Source: Coturnix japonica (taxonomy: Eukaryota; Chordata; Aves; Galliformes; Phasianidae). Taken from it: DNA of 64,000 nt. The translations under genes and the position numbers were made by a program. This document shows positions 16,178 to 25,944 of this stretch, piece by piece (within the stretch, counting starts at the first letter, position 1; each line of letters starts with the position of its first letter). The notes under the pieces are model-generated. The model worked only from the letters and a program-made list of their open reading frames with translations. It had not been told where the DNA came from and did no database searches. Location: the NCBI RefSeq assembly GCF_001577835.2, contig NC_029521.1, forward strand, positions 19,250,470 to 19,314,469, given 5' to 3'.

Positions 16178-16843
16178 CCCCCGACGGCAGCCATAGAGAC
16201 CCGCCATCATCGTGAGTGGGCAGAGCTGGGGGGGGGAGCTGCTTTGGCTCCAGCAGTCACGGCTATGGAGCGCTGAGCACAGTGTGGGGCTGCAGGTGCA
16301 GCTCTGCGCTAACATCTCCCCCTTTCTCCTTTCAGCTTCCCTCCCATACCAGGCAGCTCCCAGAGGTGCTGGGTCAGGAGCTGGAGCCACTGCCCCAATG
16401 CATTTCAGGCACTGCAGCCCAGCACTGGCTGGGCCCCTGCTGTTGGCAAGTAGCATCCCTGCTGCAGCGTGGGCCCCGTGGCACCCTGCGTGTGACCAGT
16501 CCCTGCTCGGCTGTGGGCTTTCCTTTTTCTAGGCTCTCGCTGTGGCTGGAAGAAGGAAAGGCTGAGCCTGTTGGAGGAGGCAGACTGCCATGGATGTGAG
16601 GGAGGTGCTGGGGGCTTGTGCAGGGGCTCGTGGTCAGCACTGTGCTCAGACTGGGGCTGTGTCATCTCCCACCTCTGCAGTGAGGGTGCTGCAGTAGTAT
16701 GTAGGTACCACCATCCCTCTCATGTCTACATTCCAATAATGAAATACTGAGTTGTCTTAGGTCGGTCCCTTATTTATCAGATAATTTATTGGCATTATTT
16801 ATTTATTTGTATTTGACTGTGTTTGCTGAACTTGTGTTGTGGA

Positions 16844-16849
16844 AATAAA
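16844..16849 (+). terminator. Poly(A) signal of ATP6V0E2
   Basis: AATAAA is followed by a T-run and a T/G-rich stretch, as expected for a cleavage site. Confidence 0.65.
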
Positions 16850-16869
16850 TATTTTTTTTCTAGTAAGTG

Positions 16870-17560
16870 ATGCTGGCAGCAGAGTCACTTGCTGCTTGGA
16901 AACTGAGGAAGTTTGGGCTTCATGTTGGTTTCTTTTTCTTTTCCCACCTTTACTTCTAACCCTGTTCCTGCAGTGAGGATAAAACCAATCAGCAGCTGTT
17001 AGAGGTTGGCAGTGTGTGTGTGCAGGGCAGGCTTTACCTTGGACACCACCTGTACAGCACTTTGGAGTCAGGGTCACAGATAAGCAGCAGCGTGTCCCAG
17101 AGGGAGGCTGATAGGCAGCTGTGACCTGAGCTGCACTGGGCCACCCCCATGGCCATGCAGGAGCTGTAGGAGCTTGGAAGCCTGTTGCCCAGGCCCTGCC
17201 TTCTGCCCTGTTCTAACAGTCTCTTAAAGCTGGGATGTGAATAAGGATTAAAAAATAAAAAAATAGGGAGCAACACATTCTGGAGCCTTGTAGAAACAGC
17301 TCAATTGTTGCAAAGAAAGAGGCAGGCAGCAAGTTTTTGGCTCTAGGGATCAGCAGTTCAGGAGTGGTCACTTTCCCTTGCTGCCACAGGCTCAGGTACT
17401 GAGCTCAGTTGTACAGAAAGCAGCACTACTGCTGCATACTGCCAGCAAGACCCAGCAGCATGGAGCACTACTGAGCAGTGGGATATGGGCAGCAGTCAGG
17501 TGCCAGCCCTGAGCTGCTGCTGGGTTGGTGCTTACTAGAAAATAAGACAACCACTGGTTG
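16870..17560. other. Gap between two convergent 3' ends
   Basis: No exon or repeat was recognised between the ATP6V0E2 3' end and the ENTPD7 3' end. The stretch is ordinary mixed-composition DNA. Confidence 0.5.
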
Positions 17561-17577
17561 GTTCTGAGGTTTGTTTT

Positions 17578-17583
17578 TTTATT
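17578..17583 (-). terminator. Poly(A) signal candidate for ENTPD7
   Basis: TTTATT on the plus strand is AATAAA on the minus strand. It would give ENTPD7 a 3' UTR of about 820 bp, covering 17560-18401. Confidence 0.55.
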
Positions 17584-18401
17584 GCTTCAGGAATGGTAAC
17601 ATGATTTCAAGTATAAAGTGAAGAACTTGATTAGGGAAATTGGGGCTCCAGGCCTAGAATATGAAGGCTATGCATGGAGGGATGCATAGCTAGAGAGGTG
17701 GCTTCCCCACAGGCAGGCCCAGCCTGCATTCAGGGGGAAAGAACCACTGGTCCTTGCACTTAGTGCCAGATTAACTTGTGGGATGCCACAGGGGAGTGCG
17801 TGTAGGAGGGCACAACTAAAAGGAAACGCAGCCTTATGAGATGTTCCCTGAGCCCTCAGTGCTGCCCCTTAGGCACAACCATTCACTGTGACAGGGAATG
17901 TTCTGAACAGGGTCAGGCCTGGCAGAACAGCTCAGTGGAGCTTGCTGCTCGCCTGGATCCTGTGCCAGACTGTGGAAAGATCACACCAGGCACTGATAAA
18001 CTACAGCACCTTGCCAGCCTGCTCTGCAAACTGGTGGCTAAGCTGTAGGATAGTGTGGTGCTTCAGGCTGCAGCCCTGAGCTGGCTGCCTCAGTAATGTC
18101 TTCTGCTCTGAAGGTCCAGCAAGGGCTGCAGTGTGAGTGCTGCCAGTAAAGGGTTCTTCTTCACCCCGTGCAGCAAGGCAAAGGTCAGAGACCAAGAAAC
18201 AAAGATTAGGGCTGGGGTGAGATAGAGAGGCTGGCTCCAACGTCCACAACTGCCTCAGCCATGTGGCCTGTGGTTCTGACATGGGGATAATGGAGAACAG
18301 AGTTGAGATGGTCCTCAGGAAAGAGTCTGAGTTCTTGGAGCCCTGGCTGGCATTCAGTCCTGGTTCTGCTGGTGTAACTGGACAGTGACTGTCCACTGAT
18401 A

Positions 18402-21400
18402 TCATGGCAAGTCCCCCTGGCCTGGGGGCAGCAGCACCACCTTGTCCAGCCAGAGCAGGTCCAGCTGCCGGCGGTGGATGCGGCGCAGCCGCAAGAGGTA
18501 GAGGACTATGGCCAGGCCTACAACCAGGATGCAGGCAAAGAAGAGATAGTGGTTGTAGACAAAAGAAAGGCGCAGCCAGGAGGTGTGTGCTTGCCGGCTG
18601 CTCTCTTGCCGGAGATCCCTGCAGAGAGGAGAGGCAGAAGCAGGCGTGATTGGCACATGTACCACAGGCTACAGCTGCTCTCTTTAAGGATGGCAGAGCC
18701 CTGTGTAGTCACTCCTGTGTATCCTCAGGAAGCTTCTAAACAGGACCCTCTTGTCCCTTCCCAGCTGGGCTACAAGTCCTGGAGCTAATGCTCCTTCCTG
18801 TGTTACCTGAGTGGCAGAAAGCGTGTCTTGTACAGGATGGCTCCTAGCGTCCACTGCACCTCACGGTCATACACCAGCTGGGCTGTGTGCAGGCTGGGGT
18901 AGTCCAGGGGGAAGTGGAAGCCCTGGTGAAGGACTTGGTACATCCAGGCAGACTTGAAGCACTGATACCTACAGGCAGCACACAGGAACAGCAGTTGGGT
19001 GCTACTGCAGGGTCTGAGCCCAAGACAGAGCCTACCACAGCTACTCATATTATTGAGCCCGCAGGAGGTATAGCCCTGGTCCTTACTTGAGCCGGTGCTC
19101 ATCTGCATGTGCTGAGTACAGGCCACTCTGGAAGCGCTGGGTAAGCACCTCCCAGCTCTGGCTGCAATATTCCTGGGGAAAGGAGAAGTTCCCATTCAGA
19201 GCAAAGGAATAACCTCAGATCCCTCCCAGAATGATGAGACTCTGTGTTCCAGAACAATGCTTACCTGGGCAGCAGAGATGAAGGCACGGGCACTGTAGTG
19301 GCCCCCTAGGCGCAGCACATCCTCAGTGCAGTAGAAGAACTCAGAGAAGCCATAAAACTCACTGTTGCTGAAGTCAATGGGTGCTTTGTAGGCCCCAGTC
19401 AGAGAGTCCTGGCTGCTGTTGGACCCTGCCAGGAGCGGGTGCAGCAGCAGAGCACAGGCCTGCCAGTCCCCTCGCCCGCGCACATACAGTGTTTTGCTGC
19501 CCCTTGTCACCGTGTCCTCCAGCCCCACGGGCAGGCAGGGGTCCAGGAAGGGAGTCTCAGGGCTCAACCCTGTCTTCTGGCTATGCAGGCTGGAAAGCAA
19601 GTCAGAAAAGAAAGGTCATTGCATGTGGGGTACTGTAGCACCCACAAAAGCATTTTCTAGTGCTCCTCCACAACTAATAACCCTTGCAAGACCCTGTCCC
19701 CTTGTACACTCATGGTCCTGAGAGTCAGCCCACCAGTTCCTACTGAAGCTGAGCTCTCCAGATCTGTAGCAACAAGCCCTGAGCACCTTATGGGTGCCAT
19801 GGGGTACAGTCTGTTCCCACCAACCTGTGGAGATCTGCACCCCCACGGAGACCCCAAATCTCTGAGAGTCTGGGAACAGCTCCAGGAAATAAGGCAGGTG
19901 ACACAGCTGAAGGTGGAAATGCAATGGAAAGATGTGTTGAACGAGCCAGTGCTGAAGAAGGAGGGAAAGCCAGAGCAGGGAAAGCCAGAAGCTGCTGTAG
20001 GGGAATCCCTGTAGCGCTGGTAGGGGAAAGGCAACAAGCAGTGGCACTGGTAATGCCTGCAGGGCTCCAACAAGGGCAATGCGCTGTGCCATGTGCCAGC
20101 CCAAGCACCTGCTGGCACCCAGCTGCTGCCAGCGTGGCTGTGGGAGCTGTTATCAACCACAGGTGGCTCTTGGGGAAAATCCAATGGGGAAAGGGTGGCA
20201 CAAAGGAGCCGGTGGCATTGTGCAATGCCAGCGCAGCCCCAGGCAGGGCAGCGATACCGGTTGTGTGCATAGGTCTGGTTCAGCACAAGCTCCTCATAGC
20301 GCTGCCGAGCAAAGTTGCCTCCAAAGCCCAGGAAGGTGTTGACGTAGACACGGTACACGTGGCCGGTGTGCTGCACATCACAGCCCAGGTTGAACTCTGC
20401 CAGCAGGCTCTTAGCAGCTTCCTCCTGGGGACGGGGGACCACCATCAGCAGTGAACGCTGGGCAGCTCAGTGCCAGCTATTAGCCCAACACACACCTGCT
20501 GCGGGGATGAAAAGGCTCCGGAGCCAGGCACCTCATAGGCGATCTGCAGAGAGGCCCCCCCCATGTCTAGGATCCCAACCGTTCGTTTCCGTACCAAGGA
20601 CTCCACCTGGTCTCCCAGTGCTACGGTGACGACTGCAGCCTCCTCTGCAACCCACAGCAGCGTGTCAGTGCGGGGCAGGGGGGTATTCCTTCCCTGTTAC
20701 CTCCTGATGCCCCTCACACATGGGAACTGAGGGCCAAAGGGCCGCGTGCTGCCTGCCCCAGAGCTGCTGTGCAAGCAGCTGGACTCACCATCCTCGTGAT
20801 CAAACCGTCCCAGCACAAAGTTGATGCCGATCCAAGCGTAGACACCTGGGCACAACACAATTGAGTTTGCCTTAAGGCAAAGCACGAACGATCCCACATC
20901 GGCTGCGTGCGATGCCAGCAGCGCCGTGTGCTCCCACGAGGACAGGGCAGCGTTTCCCACCTTCCTGCTTTCCTGAGATGACTTCAGCGTGCGATTCGGA
21001 GAAGAGGAAATCGAACTCGAGGGGCACGTTCTTCACCAGGTTCTCCAGAATGGCAGCCTGCAGCCTGAGGGGCACAGTGACGTCTGCGAGATGCTCCACA
21101 TCAGGACGAGAGCGGCAGGGAGCACAATCCCGCAGCTTTACCGGATCCTCCCTGACCGCGGCCCCGTGCTCACCTGTCCGGCAGCAGCCTCATACCGGCC
21201 GTACACAGGACGTACAGCGGCGTCTCCTTGTGCTTCCCTGCGGGCACGTGTGCGGCCGCGTATCGCAGCAGTGGCCGCAGGTAGGCGGTGGCTCGCTCCG
21301 GGGTGGCGGCGGCCGCAGAGATGCCTGTGGGGATGGTCGTCACGGCCGGGCCCGGCGCTCCCAGCCGTCAGCAGCGCCCGGTGCCGCCCTCACTCACCGG

Positions 21401-21980
21401 GTTTCACCTTCATGACGACGGGGCGGCTGCCGCGGTCCCGCATCTGCCGGATGTCCAGCAGGTCGTGCGGGTGCCCGTTGTGCGGCGGCCACACGTAGAC
21501 GAACACCCGGGAGCCGCTGCTGCCGCAGTCCACCACCACCCCGTAGCTGAGCGACGGGTCCTCCGTGTCGGTGGCCGCCAGCTCCTCCATCCGCGCCACG
21601 TACCTGCACCGACAACGGGGGGCTCGGTTCCGTTCTGCGCCGCGCGCACCGTGCCCGCCGTCCCGTTGTCCCGCTCACCGTTCGTTCCTCCGGCCGTCAC
21701 GGGGCGGCGATGCCCATCGGCGGGGCCCGGCCAACAGCAGCAGCAGCAACAGCCCCGCGGCAACGGACAGACCCAGCAACGCCGGGCGCTGCCGCGGGAC
21801 CGGGAAACCGCAAGACACGGCGGAGCGGCACGGCGGGCACGGGGCGGCGATCCTGCGGGAACAGGGCACGGATCAGAGACCGGAACGGGCCCAGACCCGG
21901 ACCCGGACCCGGACCCGGACCCGGACCCGGACCCGGACCCGGACCTGTCCCGTCCCGTCCCCTGCCGCCCACCTGGCCAT
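18402..21980 (-). CDS. ENTPD7: ENTPD7, endolysosomal/Golgi nucleoside triphosphate diphosphohydrolase
   Basis: ENTPD7 (LALP1) is a membrane apyrase that hydrolyses nucleoside tri- and diphosphates in the lumen of intracellular vesicles. Twelve coding exons, right to left: 21973-21980, 21679-21852, 21398-21603, 21174-21324, 20961-21064, 20789-20845, 20496-20644, 20258-20424, 19265-19589, 19087-19172, 18807-18968, 18402-18618. They total 1,806 nt, giving 601 residues (human 604). A helix at about 27-45 and another at about 550-572 bracket the lumenal domain. Apyrase regions visible are VVDCGSSGSR, CTAGMRLL, GVYAWIGINFVLG, GILDMGGASLQIAYE and FKSAWMYQVL. The first exon contributes only ATGGCCAG (Met-Ala and two bases of Arg), matching human MAR-I. 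A GTG at 21869 would be the only alternative in-frame beginning and was not used. Confidence 0.95.
21895..21942. repeat. (ACCCGG)8 hexamer repeat in ENTPD7 intron 1
   Basis: Eight perfect ACCCGG units lie in the 120-bp intron between ENTPD7 coding exons 1 and 2. On the transcribed sense (minus) strand the unit reads GGGTCC, so GGG recurs every six bases. This meets the G3N3 rule for a G-quadruplex. Confidence 0.95.
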
Positions 21981-22718
21981 GTGCGTCCTGCCCCCGCCCG
22001 CGCATCGCCCCGACACCGGCCGTGCAGCCGGTACCGCACACGTCACCCCGCGCCGCTCCTCCCGCCCTCCAATAGCGGCCCGGCCTCCCGCAAAGCTCCG
22101 CCCACAAACTGCCGCCTCGACCAATCGGCGCCCCCCGCCATGTTTGGCCCCGCCCACGTGGCTCAAGAGCCAATCGGCGCCTCCCGGCGGCGGAAATCCG
22201 CACCCACTGAGCCCCGACTTCCGGTGCCGAGGGGCGCCGCGTGACGTCACCCCGCCGACTTCCGGCCTCCCGTCAGCCCCCGCGCGCAGCCAATCAGAGC
22301 CTTCCAAATAACAGCACGCGCCGAGGCCTTGAGTGACGGGCGAAGCGACCAATGGCGTCTCTCCGGCCCCGTTCGGAGGGGAACCAGCCGTGAGACGTAC
22401 GACCGACCAAAGGTCGCGGGCTCGCCGCCCAATGGCGTGCGAGGAGAGGCGGGACGAAAAGTTGAGGGAGCCAATGCGCTGCTCGAAGCCGCGGGGCGGT
22501 GAAGGGCGCGGGCCAATAGGAGGCGCGGAACGGCGAGCGATCGACCAACGGCGGCCCCCGCCGCGACGGGGCGGCGACCAATCGGCGCGCTTCGACAGGG
22601 CGGAGGGCGGCGGCTCGAGCCAATGGTCGCGAGGCCGAGGCGGGGCGCGGGAGGAGGCGGCCAATGGGAGAGCGGGGGCGGCGCGGCGCGGGGCCGGGGA
22701 GGAGGCGGCGGCGGCGCC
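21981..22718. promoter_or_regulatory. Divergent ENTPD7-SLC25A28 promoter with an 11-box CCAAT array
   Basis: Perfect CCAAT pentamers start at 22069, 22121, 22170, 22290, 22349, 22429, 22471, 22513, 22578, 22620 and 22661, with a CCAAC variant at 22545. All point toward SLC25A28, and no ATTGG occurs in the interval. The last seven sites, counting the variant, are spaced 42, 42, 32, 33, 42 and 41 bp, close to whole helical turns. There is also a perfect CRE (GTGACGTCAC, 22241-22250), a CACGTG E-box at 22155-22160, ETS cores CTTCCGG at 22218 and 22259, and many GGGCGG-like boxes. It is a TATA-less CpG island. CCAAT boxes are NF-Y sites; occupancy is inferred. Confidence 0.85.
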
Positions 22719-25351
22719 ATGGAGCTGGGGGCGGGAGCGGGGGCGGGAGCCGGGCCCGGGGCGCGGGGCGGCGCGGAGTCGGGCCTGGTCCGGCTGCTGC
22801 TCATGGGCGGCGGCGCGGGGCGGGCGGGGCCCGGGGGAGCAGAGGCCGCTCGGGGCCCGGAGCCGCGCTCGCCGCCCGCCCCCGACTACGAGGCGCTGCC
22901 GCAGGGCGCAGCCGTGAGCACGCACATGTTGGCCGGAGCCGTGGCCGGGATCATGGAGCACTGCGTCATGTACCCCATCGACTGCGTCAAGGTGCCGGGC
23001 TACCGGGGGCGGCCGTGCCCGCCGGGTCGGGGGGGGGGGGGGGGTCACCGGGGCCTAAACCGGGTTCGTGTTTCAGACCCGCATGCAGAGCCTGCGGCCC
23101 GAGCCCGCCGCCCGCTACCGGAACGTGCTGGAGGCCTTGTGGCGCATCGTGCGCACCGAGGGCGTGTGGAGACCCATGCGGGGCCTGAACGTCACCGCCA
23201 CCGGCGCGGGGCCGGCGCACGCGCTGTACTTCGCCTGCTACGAAAAGTTAAAAAAGACGCTGAGCGACGTGATCCACGCGGGGGGCAATAGCCATGTGGC
23301 CAACGGTACAGGACCCGCCGCGCCCGGAACGGGGCCAGCGGCGCCGGGAGCGGGGAGGGGGCGGCGGGGCCAAGGCACGGGCCCGGGGGGCCATAAAGCC
23401 GCGTCCTCTCCGCGGCCGCAGCCGCCCGAACCGCCCCGGGTGCGGGCCCGGCTCCAAAGGATACCCGCTAACGGGAGACGGGAGCTGCCCGGGGGCTCGG
23501 TGGCGCGGAGCGGATGTGGCTGCGGGGCTGTGGTTTCCAGCCGGCGGCTGCGGGGACGCGGGGGGAGCAGGGCACGGTCTGACACCGGTGGCGGCCGCTT
23601 CCCGTTGTCCTGCGGGAGCCCTGCCAGCCGGTCGGTGGCCATATGGCCCACGAGCACCCGGGCTCAGGTCCCGCCTGGCCCACGAGAAGTGACAGACTGC
23701 TGGGCTCTTTCCGGGTGGAAGCTCCTTCACACCGCCCACCTCTCCGGAGATGGAGGCTGCCCCTGGATCTCATCCTCCTCAGCTTTGGCGGAGGCCTCGG
23801 GGTCCTGGTGGAGCCCTGGGGTCTCTCGCCGTCTCCTCCCCTCACATGTGGCAGTTCTTGTTTTGCAGGTGCAGCTGGGTGTGTAGCAACATTGCTCCAC
23901 GATGCAGCGATGAACCCTGCAGAAGGTAATGGTGATCCTGTCCGGTGGGGTGTGCAGGGGCTGAGTGGGATCTGCTTGGGCTGCTCTATGACACTTGTCT
24001 GGCACCTCTGGCCTTGCTGCTTGCCCAGCCTCAGGGATCCTTTGAGGGGACGCTATACGGTTCATTTGGGGTAGCCCAGTAGCTGCCAGTGAGCAAACAG
24101 AGGGATGCTGTGGGGAGAACAGTAAACCCCAGCCACAGAGGAGTTGGGAGAGGCAGGTTTTGACCGAAGCCCCTGACAGCTGCCTAGAGCTCAGAGGAAG
24201 CAGCAGGTATGGGATCCTCACAGTTAGTCATTGCAAGTGCATCGAAACTAGAGAATATTGTGGTGAAAGGTCCTCTGGAGGATGTGGTGTGGTTCTGGGT
24301 CTGTGCTGATGAAGAAATCCGTGCTGTAAGCAGAGCTGCTTTGGCTCTCATTGGGCAGCTGCTTTCGCTGTGTTGTCAGTTTGTCGTTGGAGCTCCACTT
24401 CTTACTGCAGCTGTAAGATTTGTAGTCACGGCATTTGTAGGATAATACGGATCTAGAAACCTGGCTGGAACGTAACAGGGTGACTACAGTGGGAATTATT
24501 TTCTGTACAGTACATCTGAATTGTGTTGCCTGAAGCAGAGGTGCACACTTTGAATATTGAACTAATTTGCTTGTTATGAAGCTGGTCCCTCAAAGAGGCC
24601 GCAGCAGCTGCAGAGGTGGCAGGTGGTGCTGTGGTGGCATGGTGCTCTGATGGCACTACCTTGTTCAGATGTAATCACTACAGACTTTCCCAGGAGCCTG
24701 CTGGACACCACTGGTCAGAGGGGTCCATCACAGGAACCTGGCTTCACACTGACTCTTTTTTTCTCCTCTTCCTCTCCCGTACCTGGATCCTGGCTGCTGC
24801 CGCTGGCCGCTCGCTGCTGCCATCTGTCCCAAGTGGTCAAACAGAGGATGCAGATGTACAACTCGCCTTACCAGCGTGTGACAGACTGTGTACGGACTGT
24901 GTGGCGTAACGAAGGGGCTGGAGCTTTCTACCGCAGCTACACCACCCAGCTCACCATGAACATCCCCTTCCAAGCCATTCACTTCATGACCTATGAGTTC
25001 TTGCAAGAGCACCTCAACCCCCACAGACAGTACAACCCAGGCTCCCACGTGGTCTCCGGGGCCTGCGCGGGGGCTGTAGCTGCTGCTGCCACCACCCCAT
25101 TGGACGTCTGCAAAACGCTGCTCAACACCCAGGAGTCCCTGGCCTTGAGCTCCAACATCAGCGGACACATCACAGGCATGGCCAATGCCTTCAGGACGGT
25201 GTACCAAGTGGGCGGTGTGACCGCCTACTTCAGAGGGGTCCAGGCGAGAGTCATTTATCAGATGCCCTCAACGGCGATTGCCTGGTCTGTGTACGAGTTC
25301 TTTAAGTACATCCTCACCAAGCGCCAGGAAGAGCGTCGGGCTGGGAAGTGA
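22719..25351 (+). CDS. SLC25A28: SLC25A28, mitoferrin-2
   Basis: Mitoferrin-2 carries iron across the mitochondrial inner membrane for heme and Fe-S cluster synthesis in non-erythroid cells. Four coding exons: 22719-22991, 23077-23305, 23869-23925, 24834-25351, totalling 1,077 nt for 358 residues (human 364). Three mitochondrial-carrier repeats show PIDCVK at residues 86-91, PAEVVK at 184-189 and PLDVCK at 275-280. The Gly/Ala-rich N-terminus ([10 protein letters not shown]) replaces a similar low-complexity start in human. PDYEALP and [11 protein letters not shown] follow and distinguish it from mitoferrin-1. An in-frame ATG at 22623, inside a CCAAT box, would add 32 residues and was not chosen. 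Intron 1 is only 85 bp and holds sixteen consecutive G. The poly(A) signal is at 25916-25921. Confidence 0.96.
23029..23044 (+). repeat. G16 homopolymer in SLC25A28 intron 1
   Basis: Sixteen consecutive G lie in the middle of the 85-bp intron 22992-23076. The true length is uncertain, since such runs are poorly sequenced. Confidence 0.85.
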
Positions 25352-25915
25352 GCCAGAGCCAAACCCACCTCCAGACCTGCTTCATCTCCCCTCCTGGTTT
25401 GTCTTCTGACCCTCTCCCTTTTGGTTTGGTTCGTGTTGTAGAGAGGGGGCAGCAAAGCCCTTCTGGGTTTAGCGGTGCCATTTCTTGCCTGGGGCAGCTG
25501 CAGCTCAGCTCTGGTTGCACAGCTCACTCACTCCTGTGGCCTCCCAAGATGTCTTACTAGGAGCTGCAGCACAGATCACATCCCCTGGCACTTCACTGGA
25601 GCTGTGCTCCTGTCCTTCCCTTAACAAAATCCTCCACTAATGCAAAGTTCGCCCCTGCTTGGAGGTGAAAGTGACTGTCCTGCCCTGCCGCTAGCAGGGC
25701 TATCGCTGAGCTCAGTCACCAAGGAGGGAGCAGTGGCACTGCCAAGGATGCCGAGGGCGTCGTCTGGCTTTTGGCTGAAGCAGAGTGTAAGCTTTGCCGT
25801 TGTCTTGTAGCACGCACACATGACGCTGACTGCCCTGGTGGTGGTGGGTAGGGGAGGATGGCACTTGAGGAGGGGAGGCTGTAGGTTTGTTCTTGTTCCT
25901 GCTCTTGACACCTCC

Positions 25916-25921
25916 AATAAA
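25916..25921 (+). terminator. Poly(A) signal of SLC25A28
   Basis: AATAAA lies about 565 bp after the stop codon and is followed by a GT/T-rich stretch. Confidence 0.7.
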
Positions 25922-25944
25922 AGCAGTTCTGCTCTACCATCACG

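Noticed and set aside
15491-16456. 321-codon minus-strand frame over ATP6V0E2
   Set aside because: It is a shadow of the GC-rich ATP6V0E2 exons and promoter; the sense-strand gene is clear.
21675-21869. ENTPD7 starting at a GTG inside intron 1
   Set aside because: It is a non-ATG start that lies before a good acceptor (TGTTCCCGCAG). The upstream ATG exon restores the conserved Met-Ala-Arg-Ile start.
22623-22718. In-frame upstream ATG adding 32 residues to SLC25A28
   Set aside because: The ATG is part of a CCAATGG promoter box, and the extension is low-complexity. MELGAG matches the human start.
21873-23048. 391-codon minus-strand frame from ENTPD7 exon 1 across the CCAAT array
   Set aside because: It reads through the intron-1 hexamer as a dipeptide repeat. 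Splicing after ATGGCCAG joins correctly to exon 2, and that is the real ENTPD7 start.
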